Assembly (NCBI GenBank): GCA_007449985.2
Contig: VIIQ02000147.1
Coordinates: 62,001 to 126,000 of the forward strand
Length of the DNA: 64,000 bases
Source: Desmodesmus armatus
Taxonomy: Eukaryota > Chlorophyta > Chlorophyceae > Sphaeropleales > Scenedesmaceae
Reading direction: 5' to 3'
The notes beneath the pieces were generated by a model. It was not told where the DNA came from and did not search any database. It was given only the letters and a program-made list of their open reading frames with translations. Shown here piece after piece: positions 50,901 to 62,664 of the stretch (position 1 is the first letter of the stretch; each line of letters starts with the position of its first letter). Position numbers and translations under genes: made by a program.

Positions 50901-53900
50901 GTTGAGCTCAGACCTGCAAGGGTTCTGGCGCTTACTTGTAACGCCCTACTGGCAGGCAAACATGGCACATGGGGTACCACAAACACTGCCACAAGGCAGC
51001 AACAAGGTGTGCTGGTGATCAACACCAGCACAAAACTATCCAACAGCGTAAGAAGGATCATGTACATTGTCAGTGATAGCTCTTAGCGCATGCACTCTGC
51101 AGCATCCCTGCGCCAACCTGCCACAGCTGCACTCACACCCCAGGACAGCCTCAGTCAATGCCAAGCCACGCACCTTCCGCTCCAGGTCGCTGAGGGGTCC
51201 CCTGATCAGCTCAACCAGGTCCTCCAGCTGCAGCATGCACCGCTCATGCAGCTGCTTCAGCTGCTTACCCGCAGTGCTCTGGCTGCCCTGCAATGCTGCC
51301 TCGACCTCCTGCAAAGCGAGTACAGCACAGCACGGGTTGAAGGGCAGGGCGGCCGGGGGGCAATCGACACAACGTGGGGGAATGGTTGTTGGTGAACAGA
51401 TCTCTATAGTCCCAGCCACGGCACTAGCCAGCAAGTCACGGGCTGTGATGCCCTACCCCTTGTCGTTCCCCAGTCCCTCAGGCCGGCTTCGTGGGCTAGC
51501 AAGAACGAGCTGTGCAGTCAAGATCGAGATCACGCACCTGGCACCAGAAGATGTTGGCGGCCAGCAGTGCCAGCTGGGCAGGCTGAGCCAGCACCCATGC
51601 AGGCCTCCTGGAGGCTGAATTTACTGACTTTGTGTGGGGGGTTAGAGCCCCAAAACCACAGCACTAGCCAGCAAGGCAAGGGCTCAAAAGGCCTATTCAG
51701 TTGTTGCTTCCTAGTCCCTCAGCCCGCGTTTCAAGGCCCAGTGGGCTAGCAAGAGCCAACTCTCCCGCACCTGGCACCAGAAGATGTTGGCGGCCAGCAG
51801 TGCCAGCTGCGCAGGCTGAGCCAGCACCCAGGCAGGTCTCCTGGAGGCTGAGGTCTTTACAGCAATGGGTGGAGGGACAGAGCCCTTCAACCATGGCACT
51901 AGCCAGCGAGCCAAGGGCTGAAGCAAACTTCCTACTGATCACTCCCCAGTCCCTCATGCTACCTTTCAAAGCCCAGCGGGCTAGCAAGAGCCAACTATCT
52001 CGCACCTGACACCAGAAGATGTTGGCGGCCAGCAGTGCCAGCTGTGCAGGCTGAGCCAGCACCCAGGCAGGCCACTTAGAGGCCCACCTTACAGTGTCTG
52101 TTTTGAAGGATTGAGTTCCAGACACGGCACTAGCCAGCGAGCCAAGGGCTGATGGCATCCTTTTTCTAATCGCTCCCCAGCCCCTCAAGCTGCCATTCAA
52201 AGCCCAGCGGGCTAGCAAGACCCAACTATCTCGTACCTGGCACCAGAAGATATTGGCGGCCAGCAGTGCCAGCTGGGCAGGCTGAGCCAGCACCCAGGCA
52301 GGTCTCCTGGAGGCTGAGTAGTCCTTGAGAGCCTTCTTGGCTAGGCTCTTGAGGGTCAGCCGCATGTGCGCCTCCACGTTGGACAGCCAGCTCTCAACCA
52401 GGCCACGCGCCTGCAGGGCAGGAAAAAGAGCAGGAGGTCACGGTTTGCATAGGTAGGTGTGGTTGGCAGTTTTTGAGTGTGCAGTGGGTTTGTGCTCGAA
52501 GGAGAAGGGGTGTGCAAGGCGTCTGGGTGACAAGCTGTATAATAACCCATTGCGGTCAACCGTTTTGCCCTGAAACCACTTTGCACTTGCATCTGCCCTG
52601 GATGCAGCCCAACTTCAGCTGACGTGACCTCCAATAACTATGTAGGAAAGATGGGCCAACAATGCTCCCTGCACGGTCAGCAATTCTCTATCGACTTGTC
52701 ACTCAGCCAGTCATCACCGCTACTGCGCACCTTGAGCACCCTGCCAAACGCAACCTGCTCGCCCTCCGGGGACAGCATCGCCAGGATGTCATTGCTGACA
52801 CCCAGTGCCATCATGTCAGCAGCCATAGAGGCCCTTCGCTCAGCAACTGCCGCAGCCTCTGACGCCCGTACTGCCACCCCTCCTGGCGCTGCAACACCAG
52901 CTTCAACCACACTGACACCCCTGGACGGCCCATCTGTGACGGCTGCCTGCTGTTGCTGTGGGGTGGCAAAGACAAGGCAGCGCATGCCCTCAAAGCATTT
53001 TGGCAGGTGGGGCTGCACCGCGTGTGGGTTTTTGGCCTGTCGCAGGATCTCAAGCAGCTCCTCGTTGGACAGGAAGTAGAACCTGCACCAGCACACGCAA
53101 CCGTTGCGTTGGAAACTCTTGCTTCCAAATGGACACCATATTGCAGAATGCTACAGTCAGTTGCAAGTATGTGCTATGCTTGCAAGCAGGAGCAATGAGT
53201 TTGTTCCCCCTGTACACCATTACCACCAAGCTTTGTGCACCAAGGTCCCTGCCAGTGCCGTCCAGTGCAAGCGCGGAGTGATTGCCGCTCGCATAATGCA
53301 CAGGGCATGCAACACACCAATTTGGCTGCCGCCTAGCATGCACCGCAGGTCACCAGGGCAGTCAGGAGAGGCCCCCTCCTCCCCCCTACTTCAAGACAGC
53401 ACCTGCCCCCCCCCCCCCTTGCTTCCACAATACACCCACGGTGCCTGGACCACACCTGGGGAACGCCACCCTCTTTGTCTCCAGGTAGTCCTCCAGCCCC
53501 TTCTGCACCGCCTCCAGTGTCTCAGCACACTTGCTGAACGCATCCAGCCAGCCCGGGGTGGTGCCACACTGCAGTCAAACATGGCAAGGACAACACGGCA
53601 TCTGCTTGATGGTGGGTGGGGGGGGGGGCAGTCAAGCTTGGCAAGGACAATGCGGCATGACTCTGTGAAGCAACTTGGGTTGTGGGCTGTTGGTGGCACG
53701 ACAAGACGTCCAGCCAGTACCCCGCTTTCTGATGATGCGGTTAGTGGGTGCATCAGCTTGTTCATGTCCTTAACATGCTCTGGTGGTGATGGTTTGGTGG
53801 CTGTGACCCTAGCACACACACAAAGCCTTACCTGCAGTGCGTTGGGCCTGTCATGTGTGCGGCGCATGATGTCCTTGAATGTCTTGTCGACTTGGGCAAA

Positions 53901-56900
53901 TGCAGCCGCCTCTGCAGGTACCTGTGATTATCACATTGGCAGAAACTGTACTGATATATGGTAGGCACAACTGCTTCTGGCTGCGGTCTGCGGCAAACCC
54001 TTGAGGGTCGGCCTGTCACCCACACACGCTTGCATCTCTCTTGCACCAGCGGCAATGGTTGATGAAGTGGCACGGGCTATTACGGGCGTCATGAGCTGTG
54101 ATTGTGACATGGATCATGTCGTGCAAGCGTCAGGTTGGATGTGTGGATGTACCTGTTGCTGGGCTGTTTGAAACATCACAAGCTGCTGTTGTGACATGGA
54201 TCATGGCATGCATATATCAATTATAGTTGTAGGATGTACCTGTCGCTGGATGTCAGGTGCAGCAAACACCGCCTCCAGCTTGAGCCAGCCGCGCTGCACC
54301 AGCAGCCAGGACTCCAGGGTGGCACTGAACAGCTGCAGCTGCTTGTCCATGCGGTCCACTTCAGACCTGTGCACAGACAGCAGGACCCAACGCCTGGATG
54401 TGGATTGTGAGCAACTTGAATAGTGAGGGCCATGAGGGACTTAGCAGGAAGCTTCCACCCTACAAGCAAGCTGGAGCATCACCAACATGAAGTGTACACA
54501 ATAATGCCCGATCAAGGCTATGCTGTACCGCCCCCTGGAAAGCATACTTAGTAAGCTGCTGACAGTGACAGCCCCTGAGCCTTACTTGATGCCTCCAACG
54601 TATCTTGATGACAGGATCATGCTGACAGTGATCTTGCTGTCCTCCAGCACCTGGGTGCGCAGCACAGCACAGCAAAGCACATCAGAAGGGTGTTGGAGCA
54701 CAGCATGTCAGAAGGGTGTTGGTTGAGGGAGGACGACGAGGGACTGACACCACTGCCGACAAATTAGTCACCCAAGTCGCAAGCTGCTGACAGCCGCACA
54801 GGTGACAAAAGTGGTTGGCGTTGCGCAGGATCCATCCCACCCTGCGGTGCACAACGTCACTTGGATATCTGACTGTTAACCCTGGCAGCACTAAAGGCCC
54901 CCTCCCTGCTGACAAGATGTCATTTTGGCTGGCTTTCAAGTGACATAGTGTTGTGTTATCAGAGCCGGCAAATAAGAGCCCCTGCCCCAGGAGGCTGGTC
55001 ACTGCTGCTGGCCAGCCTGGCCCCTGCCTCACCTGCATGACGTCATCCACCTCTCCCAGAATGAAGTTGTCCTTGGCAGCCTTAACCCGCTTCACAACAA
55101 ACTCAACATTGCGCCACCTAGACAAGCACGACACACACATAAGCACATCATTTCAGCAGGAGTGTGGATGTACTGTCTCCACCCCCCCCCCCCCCAATCC
55201 TGCATCGTGCCAGTCAGAGTTGCCTCAGACACCCTGCAATCTGTAACCAACTAGCCTCATGCCAGCCTACAGTGGTGCTAGGGGCAGTTCAAGCATCTGG
55301 TTTGGTGAGCTGGGTCAACTGTGACTCACTTTTCTGCAACGTGTGCCAGCAGCTCCTCCAGTGCCGCCACCTGCACAGCCTCGTTGCTGATGGCAGCCAG
55401 CGCATCCTTGTGGTCCAACACCTGACAGCAACACAGCAAGGCTGCGATTGCATGCTAAAGTAGGCAGCAAGCTCTCGACATGCGTAATCTTTGCTAAGAA
55501 CATGGTGGCCACCCTCATGCTGCTGACCCCAAACCCCGCCATCACCAGCACCCAGCTTCTGTATGCTGGTGACAGCCTCACAGGGGCCCAACTATGTCAA
55601 GTTGCGCATCAGCCAATTGCCACCCAGAGCCCTGCGCACTGCTGCCCACCATTCTCAACATCAGCACCCACCTGCAGGTTGAGCAGCTGCTGTATGCTGG
55701 TGACAGCCTCAGGCGTCCTGTCGATGCTGTGGCCCAGCAGGTCGGCAATGGCCTGCCAGTGACGCTCACGCAGGAGGGGGTTGCGCAGGTGGCCGACTGG
55801 ACCAAGGATCTCCTGCAGCACAGGGTGGCCGTGAAAGCTTGCTTGCTGATCGCCACATGCATGCTCAATGCAGCAGACGTTCTCGACAGGCACGGGTGGT
55901 GGGGAAGGTGCTATCTACATGCATTGCTCCAGGTGCCATTCACACAGCAGGACCGCGAGCAAAGCCGCTCAGAGCAAATTGTGACCACAAGTAGCCACTG
56001 CAGTGACCATCCCAAGCACAGCGATCAGCTGTGATGGTGCAAGTGTCTGTTTGGTCCAGCACACCTGCCAGCGGTTGACTTCCTCCCGTAGCTTGGGCAC
56101 CAGGTCATTGGGTGCCAGGCCGCGCTCCAGCTTATGCACCTGCCGGCTGAACTTGTCAACCTGTTCAATCACAGACACATGAAAGCACAGTGCTGGGTCC
56201 GTTCCACTGGCCAAGTATGCCGGCAGTGCTTGCATTGCAAAGCCACCTGCTGCCGTGACAGCACATGCCGGCTTGTGTGTGACAAACTGCGCTGACTGCC
56301 AGACGTGTGCCTGCCCAGCCGATACGTGGCCGTCTGGCGGCGTTGACCCCTCTTCCACTACCAACCCACATACAGCTGCTGTGGCATTCAAGCAATCCAA
56401 ATCCCATCGTGACAGCACACCTGCGCCTGCATCTCCGCCACGTCCAGCTCGAACAGCCGCCCCGTCATCCACCCCTCGCTGAGGTCCTTCATCTCCCGCT
56501 GCATGGACCACAGCATCGCCTTGAGGCCCGTCTCCTCAGCCAACTGCTCCAGCTCCTGCATGGCCAGCCGTGAGGGAGGGTGCATGTCAGATGGACGAAA
56601 GGCAACATCATTTTTGCGCCAACAAGAATAGAAAGCAAACGCAACAGATCAATATGTTTTGGGCATGGCACCATGTACTGTGACGCCGCAGGATGATGTG
56701 TGGTCTCTCACTTCTATTGAGCAAACTCTATGTGTGCAAGCTGGAGGGTTTGTCAACGGAACTGGTGGATGCACCCCCCCCCCCCCCACCCACCCACCAC
56801 ACCCTCAGGGACATACCTGCAGAACTAGTGGTGCGCCACCACACTCCACAGACAGCTCGCTGAGGTGGTTGGCTGCCTTCTGCTGTTTCATGACCTGCTG

Positions 56901-59900
56901 CAGCAGCTTGCCCGTGGCCTCGATCATGGCAGCAAGCTCTGCAAGGCATGATAGACACATGGTCGCCACATGCAGCAAGAGGTTTGTGGATTGACATGTC
57001 GCAGTTGTGAGGGCTGCTGCACTGGGTACTGGCAAGGCTCTAGGGACACACGTAACCCAGTGGCGGCACAGTCCGTTAACAATAGCTGCAGCACAGTGAT
57101 GTGCCAGCAACATCAGCACACACCAACCAATCTGCTGGGTGAAGCATAACAGCAGCCAGGCAATGACAAACCGCATTCACACACCTGCACTCTCAGTGAC
57201 AAACATCTCCTGCTCGCCCTCAATTCTGAGTCTGCTGACCTCCTTGGCTAGCTCAGCTGCCTGCTGCTCCAGCTGGTGCCTGCAGGGACCAGAGGAAAGC
57301 AGGGCAGCAGGCATATAAGTCTGACGATGTGACACCTCGCCTGCTACCAATGCTGCATGTTACATGTCAAGCTTTGGAGGAAAAGCGCACGGGTGCATGG
57401 TGTCCGGGGTGTGTTTGGGCGGCACACACTGCAGAGGGCCTGCCTATGATTGACCACACCAGCCTCTACCCCATTTCACAATACCTTTCCACACTCTAAA
57501 CCCCACCTGAATGCCTCTGCATGCCGCTCCTTGGCAGCTTCTGCCGCCCATGCAGCGTCGCGCAGTGCCGCATAGTCTGAGTCGAGGCAGGCGGCTGCTG
57601 CTAGTTCCTCTGCGGGAGCCTTGATCTCAAACCCCTCCAGAAGCTCATAGTAGCCATTGACCTGATAGGCGGGATGGGAGTGCACGAGCATGGTCAGCAA
57701 AATCGTGCAAGCAACGCGATCAGCTTTCCTGGATATTGCAGGGTTACAAGCGCATCTGGTCGATATCTGTCGATAGGCACACGTAGGTGAATGGAAGGGG
57801 TGAACAGGATGGAAAAAATCCTGAAGTTTGGGACCCCGAACCCTGCGTGTGTTGACAAGAGAATGATGACACTTACGTGGTCGTACTCTTTGTCCATGTC
57901 TGGCCGCGCAGCTTCGACCTCGGCGATGAGCGCCGCGTGCTCCACAAACTCCTCCGGGTTTATTGGTTGCCTGTTGAGGCGCTCGTTGTAGCCGCGAACC
58001 CTGGGGTTGGGGAAATGAAGGACGATACATGCAACAAAACGGATGGTCTGCACAGTCCAAGAGCTGTCGCGCACCCGCCGATATGCATGTGGCTGGCGCC
58101 GACTTGACGCGCGGTAGGTGATTGACAAACTTCCTTGCAAAGCAGAGCCCCACATTGTGCTTTTGCCGTGCAGCCGCATTCTGGTACTGTCCACGCCCCA
58201 GCAGGGTCTAGCCCTGCAAGATGGAGCTGCCTCGACAGTAATTAGTATCGGCAAGGCAGCTTTTTCCGCCCGATAGGCAAGCCTGGGGTAGATGCATGAT
58301 GTAAACAGGCATACCTTGTTATGAAGTCCTCGTAGGCTGCAGCAGCCAGGCGAGGCAGCAGCACCCGCAGCTCTTGTAGGCAGCGCTGCGGGGACGGCTC
58401 GAGGGCAGCGATGAACTGGCCCAAACACACCTGCATGACACCCACGTTCCTGTGGGAAGCAGCAAGGCGGAGGACAGCCAGGCAGGCACGTCAGGCTAGT
58501 CCTCTCACAGCAGGCACATGTGGAAAAATGGTGGCGCAGGAACTGCAGCCACATGAAGGGCCACTTCAAGGTCAACCTGTGCTGCTGTTCGTCCATCCCC
58601 CTCCCCCCTAGTCTGGCATGTGTCTGCCTGAAATAGGACCCAATCTGATCATGCCGCCCTCTAATCGGCACCCCTTTTTTACGCACCCCCATACTCACGC
58701 GATGCTGGGTATGGCCCTGACGTCTGCCAGCTGCTGTTGGTACATCAGCAGCAGCTGCCTGAGGCCTGTGAGGCCCAGCTGCTTGGCAGCCACTGCCTCC
58801 TGCACTGCGGCTGAGGTGAACGACCTGCAACACAGACATTGGTGATCCACCAAGAATGACATCCACACCCTAGACTTGATGGATGCAGTATGTACGTTCA
58901 AGCACATGTAACATGCCTCCTGCACTGTGGCTGAGGTGGACGACCTGCACACAACACTTTGCGAGGTCACCCTGGCACCATGATAGTGACATCGACATCA
59001 TGTACCTGCTTGATGCAACTCAAGCGTTCAACAGCAATCAACCAAGCTTCAGGATGACATCAACTCACTAGACACAATGGATGCATTCAATACATTCAAA
59101 CACATGAGGAATGTAAGACCCTCATCACATGTGCAGTGAAAAACTTGGTTGTGAGGTGAGCAATGCTGTTGCTGTGACTGTGATGGGCCACTTAGGGGCC
59201 AGGAGCGTCCTGTAGCAGCATTGGCTGCACCTGTTTGTCACCAGCATGTCCCGGAAGGCTTCATAGCCAGCAATGTAGTGCTGCACGGCTGTCAGGGAGG
59301 AGTGCATGCTGGCATCCAAAGCCTGCACAGAGAATCAGCACCAGGGCTGGATGTTGGAAGATTGATTTCCCAAACACATAGGCTGTACGCAAAGGGCGAC
59401 AGTGATTGTATGAAAGGCCTGTGTCTCCCACAACCTGAGCTTGTGCAAACCTCCGCACATGCCCAAGCAGGACAGGGAGTGCCGAGAGTCCTAAGCAGAC
59501 ACCAAGCATGCTCATCACATCATGGTGTCAGCATGGTGCCGCCAGGTGGTGGGTATACCTGTGAGACGTGGTCGACATCTTCTCCAAGCATTTGCCCTGC
59601 CAGGCTGTCGGGGCTGCGGGTGCTGCTGGACTGCAGGTCCCCTGTCATCTCCATGAATGGCTGCAGCAGGGAGGCACACAGGTGAGGCAGTACAGTTAGT
59701 TTCTTTGGGGTTTTCATTTGCACTCAGTGTAATGCATGTATGTGTAATCAGGCACACAGGTGAGGCAGTAGTGCTGTTGTGAAGGACCAGCCAGGATCAG
59801 CCCCAGGGACCCGCCTGAGGTGACAACAAAATTCGTGGCGTGCATTCAGAAACTGTGTGTGGGTGAGTCTTGGCTGCTTCTGCAGACATGCCATCATCAG

Positions 59901-62624
59901 CGTTGTCACTTCTGGTCGTCACATGCGTCCACACCCTGCTGACAAGGAGCCAGCCAGCTGGTGACTCTAGTTTGAACACCCACACCCACATCCGCACCTG
60001 CAGAGAAGCAGACGACATCAAGCGTTGAACCCCGCGCACGGCGCGCTCCACGCTGCGCAACCACACCCCAAGCCCCTCCACAAACTCCCCTGCATGCGGC
60101 TGCAAGTGCAACTGATCAGTCCCATTGTGCAGCAGCAGCTCCAGCTTCAGTACCACTCCCTGCTGCTGCTGCTGCTTCTCACTCTGCTGCTTCTGCTGCT
60201 GCTGAGGCGGCAACAAGGGCAGTGCCTGTCCCAGGTCCTGCAGCTGCGGCTGCGCAGTTCCATGCATGCACTGCAGCATATGCTGCAGGGACCGCAGCAG
60301 CATGCTGTGGATCGCGTCAGCCAGCATATAGTCGAGCAGGCGGATCATGTCACACAGCCGACGCTTCTGCGCCCGCGCAGCCGCCTGCATTGCGTACGAG
60401 TCGTTCAGAAGCTGCACAGGAACTGCCGCTGCAGGTCCCTTGCCCTTTGCTGCCGCTGCCGCTGCTGCTGTGTCAGCATCTGCTGCGGAAGCCCTCCTGG
60501 CACTGCAGCACACAAGGGAGAAGCACATTGGATACACAGATGAGCCTATGGTGCGCTCTCAAGGCCTCTCCATTATCCCATGCATCTTTCCGGAGGCTAC
60601 TTCACTAAGAGAGGATGCATGTATCCCAACTGCATTCTCTTCGAAAGTTACCCTGCCGCAGGCCCATGGCTACATGGAGACCTGAACAAGTGTTCCAAGG
60701 TGTGGGTTTGGGGCGCAATCTTGACTCAGGCAGGCTACACTGCAGACCTGTGGTGTTGCCAAAGTCAGCTATTGTTGGGTGTCGCACTGCATGTTGCTGC
60801 CTGCTGCTGCCTGCTGTCCCCATTCCCTGAGCTATAGCGCAGCAGTAGCACTGCCGGACGTGCGGCTGTTGACTTACTTCCCACGGCCCAGGTCTGCACC
60901 AGCTGCTGCTGCAGCGGTCCCCAGCATCTCCTGCTGCACCGCTGCCAACGCCCTTTCACAGGCTGCTGCAGCTGTGGCAACTGCCCCAGCATACACCTGG
61001 CACAAACAGCAGTGTAACCGTGACGGAACAGCATGTCTTGACCATATGTGTCTTACATTCAAGGTGTCCAACACAGCTCATGTTTGAGTGCTGGGTTGTA
61101 CAGTAAGGCTTCTCAGCATGTACTCGTAAGGCTTGCGCTGTGTTCATGCCTGCATACTTTGCCAAGCAGCCCAGGATCTGCTCCAGCTGTGCTGGATGCC
61201 TGCACTCGATTGGGTGTACATGCACATGACTCTGCCTACTTGCTTGCTTTGTTGGTGTCAGAGGCCAGCCAACATCACACAACCGTCACACCTGCACATG
61301 TAATACAAGCCATGTGTCCACACACCTGTGCCAGCCAGCCCTGCGTCTGCCGCAGCTGTGCCGCATGCCACTCAGCAAACTCTGCCAGTGACAGGGCCGT
61401 GCCAGGCTGCAGGCACGCCAGCTGCTGAGCCTCCACCTGCAGGCAAGCAGCCCTGCACAAACAACACACAGCAGTGGTGCACAACAGGGTGCGCCAGCAA
61501 ACAAAAGTGCTGAGCAACAGTGGTGGAAATTGGTGCAGTGTCCAAGACTCTCCCACTCCCTAATGCCCAAGCTGCTGTGGCCGCTACCTGTGACGCTGCA
61601 CTGCACTGATCCCCGTACCAATCAGCAAAGCAGCTGGGCACTTACCGCACCGCATACACTGCCCCTTGCAGCAGCGGGTCCAGCAGCAGCAGGTCCTTGG
61701 TCAACTTCTCAGTGCTGCTGGTGGACTTGAAGTCCCGGATGGCTTTGCGCCACACCCCAAATGCCTTCCACAACCTGCATCGCATGACAGCCGGGCATGA
61801 ATGTGAGCAAGCTGGAACACAGGCAGATGAGCACATGTGTGTTCCCCAATGTATACTAAGGCGTGCTAGGGTCACCTAGGCGTAGGTCATTACTGTTCAT
61901 GAAAGCCCGCAGTCGCCACAGCCGCACCCTTGAAATTTCAAGCCCCCACACACAGGCGGCACTTCTCTCGCTGAAGATGCACTTGAAACATCAGTAGCTG
62001 CAGCGGGGCATACGTTGCCCTTTACTGTGCGCACATACATACGCCCCCTCCCCTGCCAGCAGCTGCGCGACTCACTTATGCTGCCTGAAAACCGCCAGCT
62101 GCATCAGCCGCGTATGCTGCTGGTGCTCCCGCTGCCACTGCGCAAGGGTTATGAAGTCAGGCCGGCTGCCATCTGGGTAGTAGCTGGTCACCCCTGAGCT
62201 GCTCATGGTGAAGTAGCGGCCAGAGGCCACAGCCTCTGCATGACTGCAAACCTGCAGCCACCACACACAACAGACCGAGCACACACATATTTCAAAACAA
62301 TTTGAAACAGCCACAAATGAAAGAGGTTGATTGGATCTTTGTGCTGCTATGCACAGTGCAGGCACAGCGTAAATTTTCAAGAATGTGTGACTTGTTGGTG
62401 AACAAAAGACCCCCTCATCCCTCACCTCCAAGTCAAAGGGTTGAAGGGCACCTGGTGCTGCCATGCGTACCGCAGGTACACAAACTGCTCAGCCCCGCTG
62501 CCCTGCTGCATACCCTGCATCAACTTCACCCACACAGCAGTCCGCTGCTGCACCTCTGGATCCGCATGCGAGTCCCTGCCCGGCTGATGGTGCTGCCGCT
62601 GCTGCTGCTGCTGCTGGTGTGGCA

Positions 62625-62664
<40 letters not shown>

